From Woeseia sp. (lineage in GTDB: Bacteria; Pseudomonadota; Gammaproteobacteria; Steroidobacterales; Woeseiaceae): DNA of 56,098 nt. Of this stretch, positions 29,135 through 38,085 are shown piece after piece. The DNA is taken from NCBI GenBank assembly GCA_013003155.1, contig JABDKF010000215.1, positions 1 through 56,098 of the forward strand, given 5' to 3'. Under the pieces are notes generated by a model. It did no database searches and was not told the DNA's origin. It saw only the letters and a program-made list of their open reading frames with translations. A program made the translations under genes and the position numbers. Every line of letters begins with the position of its first letter. Positions within the stretch are counted from its first letter, which is position 1.

Positions 29135-30577
29135 TCAGCTTTTGCCGGTGGGTGCAGCGGCGAGGTCCCACGGACCGCGAATCGCCAGCGTCAGGCCGCG
29201 CTGCTGCACGTTGACGAACATTTCGCTCCCGTCAGGTGAGAAACAAATGCCGGTGAGTTCTGCCGGGCTATAGGCGTTATCCGCCAGCGGATACTGTTTG
29301 CCATTCGCAGTCAGTCCAACGAGCCCACAATGCTCGGCGGTGTCTTCGCACAGTACGAGATCGCCCCACGGGCTTTGCGTGACGTTGTCCGCATTGCGCA
29401 GCAGGCTATCCACAGTAGATTCGGCGACCAGCCGGAGCTCGCCCTCCTGCTCACCTTGCGCCCCGACACGGCCGGGCCTGACAGCAAATACCTGGCCCAG
29501 TCTTTCGCTGCCGCCGATCGTGCAGGTCAGGACCAGTTCTCCGTTGGCAAAGCAGAGCCCTTCGCCACGGGCAAAGCGCGCTGCGCCCAAATCAAATCCT
29601 CTGAAGCGCAAATCGTTCCTCGCGCTATCCGCATCAGGCAGGTCCACCCAGCTGATCGGTAGCTGGTCGCCTGGCAGAAGATCCGGGCGCCAACCCCAGT
29701 TGCGCGTATCGAAAGAAGGTCGCCCGCTAATTACGAGCGCCTGCAGCTTGCCGCCGGCAGCCAGGCGACCCGGCACTTGCGGCACGTATCGATACAACAG
29801 GCTGCGATGTCGGTCCTCGCTCAGGTAAACGATGCCTGTATTGATGTCGACCGCCGCAGCCTCGTGCTCGAAACGGCCCATGTCCTTCAGAGGTTGTGGT
29901 GGCAACGCTCTATCGGCACTGGCGGACACTTCGAACACGTAGCCGTGGCGGCGCTCACGCGTCACGACGCGGCCGTATTCAAAAGTTCGCCCCGCATCTT
30001 CGAAGCATTCTTCACAGCTGAGCCAGCTGCCCCACGGGGTTTGTCCACCGGCGCAATTTACTTCGGTGCCAATGAGGCTCATGTGTTGCTTTACCGTGCG
30101 CTGCTCGCTGGAATTCCAGGTGACCGTCGTTGTGCCACCGGGACCGGGCGTTGCACCTTTACCGCGGTCATAGATGTTTGTTGTATCTACACGCGGCAGC
30201 AATGCAGCACCGCTGCCGAACGGTCCGGGCTGACTGCTCGCCGACGAGATTTCATGATTTCGCACCAGGACGGTGTTCCCGTGCTTCCCGGGGAAAGCGG
30301 CCATGCCATCGGGCTGGCCCGGCACTACGAGTCCGTCGTCCATTGCGTCGCCGGTCTGCGACACAATGCTGTAGTGAAAGCCTTGCGGCAGATCGAGAAT
30401 GCGCTGCGGATCGGGCTGCAAGGCACCGAAGCCGACACCACGGCCGGCGCGCACCAAAGCAGGGCGTGCCGCGGCTGCCGCTGCCAGCGTCAGCAGGAAT
30501 GTTCGGCGGTCAATCACTGGCGTCCGTCGAGGCGTCGATTGAGAAAAATCTGCATGAGATAAATTCACATGAGACAA
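29135..30577 (-). CDS. PhoX/DUF839-family protein with twin-arginine signal
   Basis: VIDRRTFLLTLAAAAAARPALVRA Tat-like signal; LPQGFHYSIVSQTGDAMDDG; GGTTTVTWN; CAGGQTPWGSWLSCEE; GICFSPDGSEMFVNVQQRG. Confidence 0.82.
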   Translation of the reverse strand: MSHVNLSHADFSQSTPRRTPVIDRRTFLLTLAAAAAARPALVRAGRGVGFGALQPDPQRILDLPQGFHYSIVSQTGDAMDDGLVVPGQPDGMAAFPGKHGNTVLVRNHEISSASSQPGPFGSGAALLPRVDTTNIYDRGKGATPGPGGTTTVTWNSSEQRTVKQHMSLIGTEVNCAGGQTPWGSWLSCEECFEDAGRTFEYGRVVTRERRHGYVFEVSASADRALPPQPLKDMGRFEHEAAAVDINTGIVYLSEDRHRSLLYRYVPQVPGRLAAGGKLQALVISGRPSFDTRNWGWRPDLLPGDQLPISWVDLPDADSARNDLRFRGFDLGAARFARGEGLCFANGELVLTCTIGGSERLGQVFAVRPGRVGAQGEQEGELRLVAESTVDSLLRNADNVTQSPWGDLVLCEDTAEHCGLVGLTANGKQYPLADNAYSPAELTGICFSPDGSEMFVNVQQRGLTLAIRGPWDLAAAPTGKS

Positions 30578-30620
30578 CTCCTATTGCTGTCAATTGTAAC
30601 CGTATTCGCCTGCCTTCGGG

Positions 30621-30641
30621 GTCGTACGCCGGCAATACGAC
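30621..30641. repeat. Inverted repeat in the PhoX-like / pyk divergent intergenic region
   Basis: GTCGTA-CGCCGGCAA-TACGAC, 6-bp perfect arms, about 20 nt before pyk ATG. Confidence 0.6.
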
Positions 30642-30659
30642 TGTGCAATAATCGCGGCC

Positions 30660-32096
30660 ATGCTGAGACGGACAAAAATAGTCGCGACCCTCGGGCCGGC
30701 GACGGACGATCCTGCCGTGCTGCAAGCAATGATCGCGGCAGGCCTGAACGTGGTGAGAATTAATTTCTCGCACGGCAACACAGCTGAGCATCGGCGTCGC
30801 ACCGAACAGCTGCGCGCGGCCGCCCGCGAGTCTGGCCGCGAAATCGGCATCATGGGCGACCTGCAAGGGCCCAAAATCAGAATCCGCCGGTTTCGCGATG
30901 GCAGCGTAGACCTCGAGGAGGGCGCCGACTTTTTTCTCGACTCGCAGCTCGGCGGTGACGATGGTGACGTGAACGGCGTCAGTGTGGCTTACGATGATTT
31001 GCACAAGGATGTTGCGGCCGGTGATGTCCTGTTGCTGAACGACGGCCAGATTACGCTGCTGGTGCGCAACGTCGACGGCACGCGCATCCACACAACCGTG
31101 CAGTTTGGTGGCGAGCTCTCGGATCACAAGGGAATAAATCGGCAGGGCGGCGGCTTGTCGGCTGCAGCATTAACAGAAACCGACAGAGAGAACATTCGCA
31201 CGGCGGCCGAGCTCGGCATGGATTATCTGGCTGTATCTTTCGTCCGCAACGCAGCCGACGTGAATGAAGCGCGCACACTGTTTCACGATGCGGGCGGACA
31301 CGGCCGGATTGTGGCGAAGATCGAGCGTGCCGAGGCGATAGGGCAGATCGAATCGATTATCAAGGCGTCGGACATCATCATGGTGGCCCGCGGTGATCTG
31401 GGCGTCGAAATGGGTTACGCCGAACTGCCCGGACTACAGAAACGCATTATTCGCCGCACGCGACATCTGAATAAAGTCGTCATCACGGCTACCCAAATGA
31501 TGGAGTCGATGATCAGCAGCCCCATACCGACTCGCGCTGAGGTTTCTGACGTCGCGAACGCGGTAATGGACGGTTCAGATGCCGTCATGTTGTCGGCGGA
31601 AACGGCGGTCGGTGATTACCCGGTCGAGGCTATCAAGGTGATGAGCGACGTATGCCGCAGCGCGGAAAAGCACGTGCTGGCACGCGGCCGCACGTCGCAC
31701 CGGCTGGATGATGAGTTTCAGGAGGTTGACGAGGCCATCGCCATGGCCGTCATGTACACCGCAAATCACATGGACGTTAAGGCAATCATTGCTTTGACGG
31801 AGTCGGGTTCCACGACGCTGTGGATGTCGCGAATACGTTCCGATATTCCGATCTATGCGTTTACGCCACACATCGAGACCCGGCGCCGCGTAACCATGTA
31901 CCGCGGCGTCTATCCGGTTGAATTCAAGATCGAGCACACCGAAATTCTCGCACTGTATCGCGATATCTTCTCGACTTTGCTGTCGAGAGAGCTGGTCGAG
32001 GAAAACGACCTCGTGCTATTCACAAAAGGCGATCTCAGCGGCGTTTCCGGTAGTACCAATTCAATGAAAATCATTCGCGTCACCTCGCAGCTCTGA
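30660..32096 (+). CDS. pyk: Pyruvate kinase
   Basis: RRTKIVATLGPATDD; VARGDLGVEMGYAELPGLQKRII; MDGSDAVMLSAETAVGDYPVEA. Confidence 0.97.
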   Translation: MLRRTKIVATLGPATDDPAVLQAMIAAGLNVVRINFSHGNTAEHRRRTEQLRAAARESGREIGIMGDLQGPKIRIRRFRDGSVDLEEGADFFLDSQLGGDDGDVNGVSVAYDDLHKDVAAGDVLLLNDGQITLLVRNVDGTRIHTTVQFGGELSDHKGINRQGGGLSAAALTETDRENIRTAAELGMDYLAVSFVRNAADVNEARTLFHDAGGHGRIVAKIERAEAIGQIESIIKASDIIMVARGDLGVEMGYAELPGLQKRIIRRTRHLNKVVITATQMMESMISSPIPTRAEVSDVANAVMDGSDAVMLSAETAVGDYPVEAIKVMSDVCRSAEKHVLARGRTSHRLDDEFQEVDEAIAMAVMYTANHMDVKAIIALTESGSTTLWMSRIRSDIPIYAFTPHIETRRRVTMYRGVYPVEFKIEHTEILALYRDIFSTLLSRELVEENDLVLFTKGDLSGVSGSTNSMKIIRVTSQL

Positions 32097-32110
32097 CGGC
32101 CCGGATCCTG

Positions 32111-34489
32111 GTGATCAGATTATTCGCGCGCTGGACGAAACGACTGTTGTTGACGGTCGTCATCCTGCTCGCTATTGCGGTGCTGCTCGCGTGGGCCACG
32201 CTCCGCGCCAGCTTGCCTCAACTCGATGGAGAGTTTGCAGTTGCTGGCATCACCGCCCCGGTAAGTATCGAGCGCGACGCAATCGGTGCGCCAACCCTGC
32301 ATGCCCAGAATCGCAATGACCTGGCTTTTGCGACTGGCTTCGTGCATGCCCAGGATCGATTCTTCCAGATGGATTTATCGCGCCGCAATGCCGCAGGCGA
32401 ACTCGCTGAGCTCATCGGTGCAGCACTGCTTGCGCGCGACCGCCGCGTGCGCATGCACCGCTTCCGCGCGCGGGCCGGTGAATTCCTGCTACAGCAAAAT
32501 GCGCAGGAAAAGGCATTGCTTGACGCGTACGCAGCGGGCGTCAATGCGGCGCTCGCTGCAATGGATGCCAAGCCATTTGAATACCACGTGCTGCAGAGTG
32601 AGCCAGAGCGCTGGGAGCCCGTCGACAGTTTGCTTACCGGTTTTTCCATGTTTCTCGATCTCAACGATGAGCGCGCGGATCGTGATGTGCAGCGAGGTTT
32701 TGCTGCACGCGTACTCCCGGCCGAAGTTTTTGACTGGATGTACCCTGAAGGCACCCGCTGGGATGCGCCCATCATGGGCGATGCGCGAGCAGAATCGGTA
32801 ATACCCGGTGCGGACCTCATCGATCTGCGAGACTTGCGCCTGCCCACGGCCAACCTTGTTGTGCCGGTCGACGTGCCGCTGCCCGGTAGTAACAACTGGG
32901 CGGTGACAGGGGCGCTGACGGCAGAAGGTCGGGCCATCGTCGCGGACGACATGCATCTCGGCCTGCGTGTTCCCAGCGTGTTCTACCGCGCGCGCTTGAA
33001 GTACGACGAACCGGCCGCGGTCGATCTCGCGGGCGTAACCTTGCCGGGCGTGCCGATTCTGGTGGCGGGGAGCAACGGGCATGTTGCCTGGGCATTCACT
33101 AACAGCTATGGCGACTGGTCAGACGCGATTATCGTTCGTCCGGGCAGCAAGCGCGGTACCTACCTGACGCCGGATGGCGAAAAACGTTTTGCAGAATTCA
33201 GAGAACTCATCAAGGTACGCGACGCGGCTACCGAAGAACTTGTGGTGCGCGAAACCGTGTGGGGTCCGGTACGCGATGACGTGGTGTATCCGGAAGGAGA
33301 GATTGCCGTCAGCTGGATCGCTCAGGAGCCAGGCGGCCTGAATCTCCGTCAGATCGATCTCGAAACCGTTCGTAGTGTTGCCGAGGTTATTGATGTTGCA
33401 AACGCGATCGGTCAGCCGCCGCAAAATTTCGTCAGTGGCGATGCCGACGGCAATATCGTGTGGACTATCGCGGGCCAGATTCCACTGCGTGATGGCTACG
33501 ACTCCGAGCTGCCGGTGGATGGCGCGATCTATCGCGGTTTTGTCGGCTGGTTGCCGAGTGACACTTATCCACGGGTCGTAAATCCGGAAACGGGTCGCAT
33601 CTGGACCGCCAACGCACGTGTCGTCGACGGAGAGGCTCTCGCCATTGTGGGCGACAGCGGTTATGCCCTCGGCGCTCGCGCCCGGCAAATTCGCGACGGC
33701 TTGTTTGCGCGTGACTCATTTACACCGCAAGACATGCTCGCTATCCAGCTTGACGACCGAGCGCTGTTCTTGTCGCGGTGGCGAGATTTGCTGCTTGGCG
33801 TGCTCGACGAAAACGCGGTTGCCGGCAATGAAGCGCGCGCACAGTATCGCGATCAGGTGCGCGACTGGATTCCGCGGGCCTCCACGGATTCTGTCGGTTT
33901 TCGCCTGGTGCGTGATTTTCGCAATCGGGTCAAAGCCACAGTCTTCGAAATGTTGACGATGCCGATTCGGGCGGCCTATCCCTTCCCGGTGCCATTGCGC
34001 ATGAGCCGGCAATTCGAAGCGCCGTTGTGGGCGATGGTCACCGAGCAGCCGGCACATTTGTTGACCGGCAATTTCGACAGCTGGGAGGCGCTGATGTTGT
34101 CGGTCATCGACAGCAACCTGAATGACCTGCAAGGCCGGCCGGGCGGTCTCGGGGAACGCACCTGGGGCGAAGTCAACCGGGCCGCCATTCGCCATCCGCT
34201 CAGCCCTTCCTTGCCGTGGTTTTCGCGTTGGCTCGACATGCCGCGCGAGCCGCTGCCGGGCGACAACGACATGCCGCGAGTGCAGGCGCCGGCGACCGGT
34301 GCATCGGAACGATTTGCCGTAGCGCCCGGCGACGAGGCCAACGGCTACCTGCACCTGCCGGCTGGTCAAAGCGGCCATCCGCTGTCGCCGTTCTACAGGT
34401 TGGGGCATGCAGACTGGGTTGCCGGTCGTCCGACGCCGTTTCTGCCCGGCCCCGCGGCGCACCGGCTGACATTGACGCCAGCGCCCTGA
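32111..34489 (+). CDS. Penicillin acylase family (Ntn-hydrolase) protein
   Basis: GFVHAQDRFFQMDLSRRNAAGELAELIG; predicted autocatalytic Ser in LPGSNNWAVTGALTAEGRAIVADDMHLGLRVPSVFYRARL. GTG start, N-terminal TM. Confidence 0.92.
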   Translation: MIRLFARWTKRLLLTVVILLAIAVLLAWATLRASLPQLDGEFAVAGITAPVSIERDAIGAPTLHAQNRNDLAFATGFVHAQDRFFQMDLSRRNAAGELAELIGAALLARDRRVRMHRFRARAGEFLLQQNAQEKALLDAYAAGVNAALAAMDAKPFEYHVLQSEPERWEPVDSLLTGFSMFLDLNDERADRDVQRGFAARVLPAEVFDWMYPEGTRWDAPIMGDARAESVIPGADLIDLRDLRLPTANLVVPVDVPLPGSNNWAVTGALTAEGRAIVADDMHLGLRVPSVFYRARLKYDEPAAVDLAGVTLPGVPILVAGSNGHVAWAFTNSYGDWSDAIIVRPGSKRGTYLTPDGEKRFAEFRELIKVRDAATEELVVRETVWGPVRDDVVYPEGEIAVSWIAQEPGGLNLRQIDLETVRSVAEVIDVANAIGQPPQNFVSGDADGNIVWTIAGQIPLRDGYDSELPVDGAIYRGFVGWLPSDTYPRVVNPETGRIWTANARVVDGEALAIVGDSGYALGARARQIRDGLFARDSFTPQDMLAIQLDDRALFLSRWRDLLLGVLDENAVAGNEARAQYRDQVRDWIPRASTDSVGFRLVRDFRNRVKATVFEMLTMPIRAAYPFPVPLRMSRQFEAPLWAMVTEQPAHLLTGNFDSWEALMLSVIDSNLNDLQGRPGGLGERTWGEVNRAAIRHPLSPSLPWFSRWLDMPREPLPGDNDMPRVQAPATGASERFAVAPGDEANGYLHLPAGQSGHPLSPFYRLGHADWVAGRPTPFLPGPAAHRLTLTPAP

Positions 34490-34562
34490 GAAAGGCCGCC
34501 GTGTACGGCTGCCGCGCCGCCGTGCTACTGTTTGTTGCAACGCAATAAGAGACGTTACCGGC

Positions 34563-35420
34563 ATGACCAAAACAAAATTTACAGGCACCGATTCCTACAT
34601 CGCCACCGAAGACCTGATGATGGCGATCAACGCAGCGGTGACGCTACAACGACCCATCCTGATAAAGGGAGAGCCCGGCACCGGCAAGACTCAGCTCGCC
34701 ATAGAGGTGGCCAGCGCGTTGCAGCGGCCGCTTTTTGAATGGCACATCAAGTCGACGACGAAAGCACAGCAGGGTCTGTATGAATACGATGCGGTGGCGC
34801 GTCTGCGCGATTCCCAGCTCGGTGACGATCGTGTCCATGATATTTCGAATTACATTTTGCGCGGCAAGATCTGGGAGTCGTTCGAGTCGGAGCAACAGCC
34901 TGTCTTATTAATTGATGAAATCGACAAAGCTGACATCGAGTTTCCGAATGACCTGCTACAGGAACTCGACCGAATGGAATTCTACGTTTACGAAACGCAG
35001 CAACTCATCAAGGCGCGTCACCGTCCGATCATTGTCATCACCAGCAACAATGAGAAAGAGCTGCCGGACGCGTTCCTGCGCCGCTGTTTCTTCCACTACA
35101 TCAAGTTTCCGGATAAGGCGACGATGGAACAAATTGTCGAAGTGCATTATCCGGGCCTGAAGAAAGCATTGCTGAAAGAGGCGCTCGAATCCTTTTATAA
35201 GCTGCGCGATGTGCCCGGCCTGAAAAAGAAACCATCGACGTCTGAGTTATTGGACTGGATCAAGCTGCTGCTCGCTGAGGACATACCTCCCGAAGCCTTG
35301 CGGTCGGAAAATTCGCGCAAGGCAATCCCGCCGCTTTACGGTGCGTTGCTCAAGAATGAACAAGACGTGCATTTGTTCGAGCAGCTGGTGTTCATGGATC
35401 GGCGTTCGCGCACGCAATAG
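34563..35420 (+). CDS. MoxR-type AAA+ ATPase
   Basis: LIKGEPGTGKTQLAIEVASAL (Walker A); LLIDEIDKADIEFPNDLLQELDRMEFYV (Walker B); ITSNNEKELPDAFLRRCFFHYIKFPD. Confidence 0.93.
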   Translation: MTKTKFTGTDSYIATEDLMMAINAAVTLQRPILIKGEPGTGKTQLAIEVASALQRPLFEWHIKSTTKAQQGLYEYDAVARLRDSQLGDDRVHDISNYILRGKIWESFESEQQPVLLIDEIDKADIEFPNDLLQELDRMEFYVYETQQLIKARHRPIIVITSNNEKELPDAFLRRCFFHYIKFPDKATMEQIVEVHYPGLKKALLKEALESFYKLRDVPGLKKKPSTSELLDWIKLLLAEDIPPEALRSENSRKAIPPLYGALLKNEQDVHLFEQLVFMDRRSRTQ

Positions 35421-35437
35421 CGTAAGCCCGCTAACTG

Positions 35438-36613
35438 ATGCTGATCCCGTTCTTTTTCCTGCTACGCGAGGGTGGTCTGAAGCCGTCTATTACGGAACTG
35501 CTGACGCTGCATGGCGCGTTGCAAGAGGGGCTGGCCGGGCAAAGCATCGACGATTTTTACTACCTCGCGCGCGCCACACTTGTAAAGGATGAAACGAAGT
35601 TCGATCGTTTCGACCGCATTTTTGCAGCCTATTTCCGCGGCGTTAGCGATTCTTTGCAAGACCTGCGTCAGGCGTTGCCGGAAGACTGGCTCGAGAAGCA
35701 GGCTGAGCTCGCCCTGAGTGATGAAGAGCGCGCGCAGATCGAGGCGATGGGTGGTTTCGACAAGCTAATGGATGCGCTGCGCGAACGTCTTGACGAACAG
35801 CAAGAACGCCACGAGGGCGGGAGTAAATGGATCGGGACAGCAGGTACATCACCGTTTGGTGCCTACGGGTACAATCCGGAAGGTGTGCGCATCGGTCAGC
35901 AGGGTTCGCGGCACCGCAGTGCGGTGAAGGTCTGGGACAAGCGCGAGTACCGTAATCTTGACGACACACTCGAACTCGGTACCCGCAATATCAAGCTCGC
36001 ATTGCGCAAGCTGCGTAAGTTCGCGCGCGAAGGTGCTGCCGATCAACTGGATCTTGACGACACGATCGACAAGACGGCCCGCAATGCCGGTTTCCTTGAT
36101 ATTCGTATGGTGCCGGAACGCCACAATGCGGTGAAGGTTTTGCTGTGTCTCGACGTCGGCGGTTCAATGGATGATCACGTGCGTGTTTGTGAAGAGATGT
36201 TTTCCGCAGCACGTAGCGAATTCAAGCACCTTGAATACTATTATTTTCACAATTTCGTCTACGAGAGTTTGTGGAAGGATAATCGCCGGCGCCACAGTGA
36301 AACGATTCCGGTTAGCGAAGTTACCAATAAATACGGCGCTGACTATAAGCTGATTTTCGTAGGCGACGCGACGATGAGCCCCTATGAAATTGTATATCCC
36401 GGCGGCAGTGTAGAGCACTGGAACGAGGAAGCCGGCGCCGTGTGCATACAGCGGTTGCTAAAGACTTTCCCGAAAGCAGTCTGGTTGAATCCGGAGCCTC
36501 GCGATCGCTGGGAGTACACGCCGTCGATCAAACTGACGCGTGACCTGCTGGATGACCGAATGTTTCCTTTAACCATCAGCGGGCTCGACGAAGCGATCCG
36601 TGCGCTGCATTAG
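35438..36613 (+). CDS. VWA domain (CoxE-like) protein, partner of the MoxR ATPase
   Basis: VLLCLDVGGSMDDHVRVCEEMFSAARSEFKHLEYYYFHNFVYESLW (DxGGS MIDAS variant); adjacent to MoxR. Confidence 0.9.
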   Translation: MLIPFFFLLREGGLKPSITELLTLHGALQEGLAGQSIDDFYYLARATLVKDETKFDRFDRIFAAYFRGVSDSLQDLRQALPEDWLEKQAELALSDEERAQIEAMGGFDKLMDALRERLDEQQERHEGGSKWIGTAGTSPFGAYGYNPEGVRIGQQGSRHRSAVKVWDKREYRNLDDTLELGTRNIKLALRKLRKFAREGAADQLDLDDTIDKTARNAGFLDIRMVPERHNAVKVLLCLDVGGSMDDHVRVCEEMFSAARSEFKHLEYYYFHNFVYESLWKDNRRRHSETIPVSEVTNKYGADYKLIFVGDATMSPYEIVYPGGSVEHWNEEAGAVCIQRLLKTFPKAVWLNPEPRDRWEYTPSIKLTRDLLDDRMFPLTISGLDEAIRALH

Positions 36614-36846
36614 GTAAGCATTCTGCCGCCGTGCAATGCGCGGCAGCCGGCACGAGAACGCGTTGCCCGAATTGCTTGCTGCGATGCTCGCCATGACCAG
36701 CAGTAGCCTGCCCGGCAAGCCGTGTAGCCGACTTCCCGCAGGCTTTGAAATGCCGGACTCTTTGCTGTATTCGAGCAGGCTCGCGGTGAGCGATGTGACT
36801 GAGTTCATTGGCAGCAGGTGCAGCCCCACTATAATGGGCAACAACG

Positions 36847-38085
36847 ATGAAGATCTCCCCGCCAAGTCACAAAATGGCGCTCGTCCTGCCGGGCGGTGGT
36901 GCGCGCGGCGCCTTCCAGGTGGGCGTGTTGAAGGCGATTGCCGAATTGCTGCCGGAGGGTGCGCCTAATCCCTTCCCGATTCTGAGCGGTACCTCGGCCG
37001 GCGCCATTAACTCGATAGTGCTCGCGAGCCGCGCGCGGCGCTTTAAAATTGCCGTGCAGCATCTCGAAGAAGTCTGGCAAAACTTTGAAAGCAATCAGGT
37101 TTTTCGAACCGACGGCTTGACCATGCTAAAGAGCAGCCTGCATTGGCTGTCAGCGATTGTGCTTGGCGGAACGCTCGTCGGTACGCCCAAATCGCTGTTA
37201 CACAACGAGCCCCTGCGACACTTGCTCAGCGAGAACATCCGGTTTCCGCGCATCCAGACATCGATCGACGCCGGCTTGCTTGATGCTGTCGCAATCACTG
37301 CTGCCGGCTATGCCAGCGCGCGTTCCACGTCATTCTTCCAGGCATCAGCGGTGCACGAGGAGTGGGCACGGACGCGCCGCGCTGGAGTCAGAAGCACGCT
37401 CAATCTCGATCACCTGATGGCAAGCGTTGCGGTTCCGCTCATTTTCCCGCCGGTGATGATTCACGGCGAGTACTTTGGCGATGGCGCCATGCGGCAGGCT
37501 ACACCGCTGAGTCCTGCCGTCCACCTGGGTGCTGATCGCATTCTTGTTATTGGTGTGCGCGATGAAAGCGGCACCCCGGAACATGATCCGAATACGCCGC
37601 AACCGTTCCCGAGTCTTGCACTGATCGCGGGCTACATGCTCGATACGTTGTTCATGGACGGACTCTACTCAGATCTCGAACGCCTGACGCGTATCAATCA
37701 GCTGCTCGATTGCGCCCCGGCAGAAGAGCGTCGCGGCGAGCTGCAAGATGTCCGGCCGATCGATACGATGGTAATCGTGCCCAGTGAGGATCTACGAGAA
37801 ATCGCCAACGAACAACGACTGGCCATGCCGCGCCCTGTGCGTGCCCTGTTGCGCGGAATCGGCGGACGCGGCGCGAACGGCAGCCGGCTATTGAGCTTCT
37901 TGATGTTCGAGAAAGCGTACACGAGCCGCCTCATCGACCTCGGCTATCGCGATGCGATGGAAGTCAGGGACGAGCTACGGGCGTTTGTTACTGGCGCGGA
38001 TGTCGCGCGCCTGTCTGCGCCGGAGCGACTGTCGGATGACCTGACGGGCCAGTACCGCAAGCTCGATCCCGACAAATTCAAATAA
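36847..38085 (+). CDS. Patatin-like phospholipase family protein
   Basis: LVLPGGGARGAFQVGVLKAI; GTSAGAIN (GxSxG); FGDGAMRQ (DGA). Confidence 0.93.
   Translation: MKISPPSHKMALVLPGGGARGAFQVGVLKAIAELLPEGAPNPFPILSGTSAGAINSIVLASRARRFKIAVQHLEEVWQNFESNQVFRTDGLTMLKSSLHWLSAIVLGGTLVGTPKSLLHNEPLRHLLSENIRFPRIQTSIDAGLLDAVAITAAGYASARSTSFFQASAVHEEWARTRRAGVRSTLNLDHLMASVAVPLIFPPVMIHGEYFGDGAMRQATPLSPAVHLGADRILVIGVRDESGTPEHDPNTPQPFPSLALIAGYMLDTLFMDGLYSDLERLTRINQLLDCAPAEERRGELQDVRPIDTMVIVPSEDLREIANEQRLAMPRPVRALLRGIGGRGANGSRLLSFLMFEKAYTSRLIDLGYRDAMEVRDELRAFVTGADVARLSAPERLSDDLTGQYRKLDPDKFK

Noticed and set aside
29777-30562. Plus-strand 261-aa ORF inside the PhoX-like gene
   Set aside because: Shadow ORF opposite a gene with recognisable family motifs and a Tat signal.
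33716-34588. Minus-strand 290-aa ORF over the acylase gene
   Set aside because: Antisense shadow frame, low-complexity Arg/Gln/Pro-rich composition.
36614-36846. Possible small genes between the VWA and patatin genes (e.g. 36569..36865 minus, 36636..36968 plus)
   Set aside because: Neither frame shows recognisable motifs or good start context; left as intergenic.
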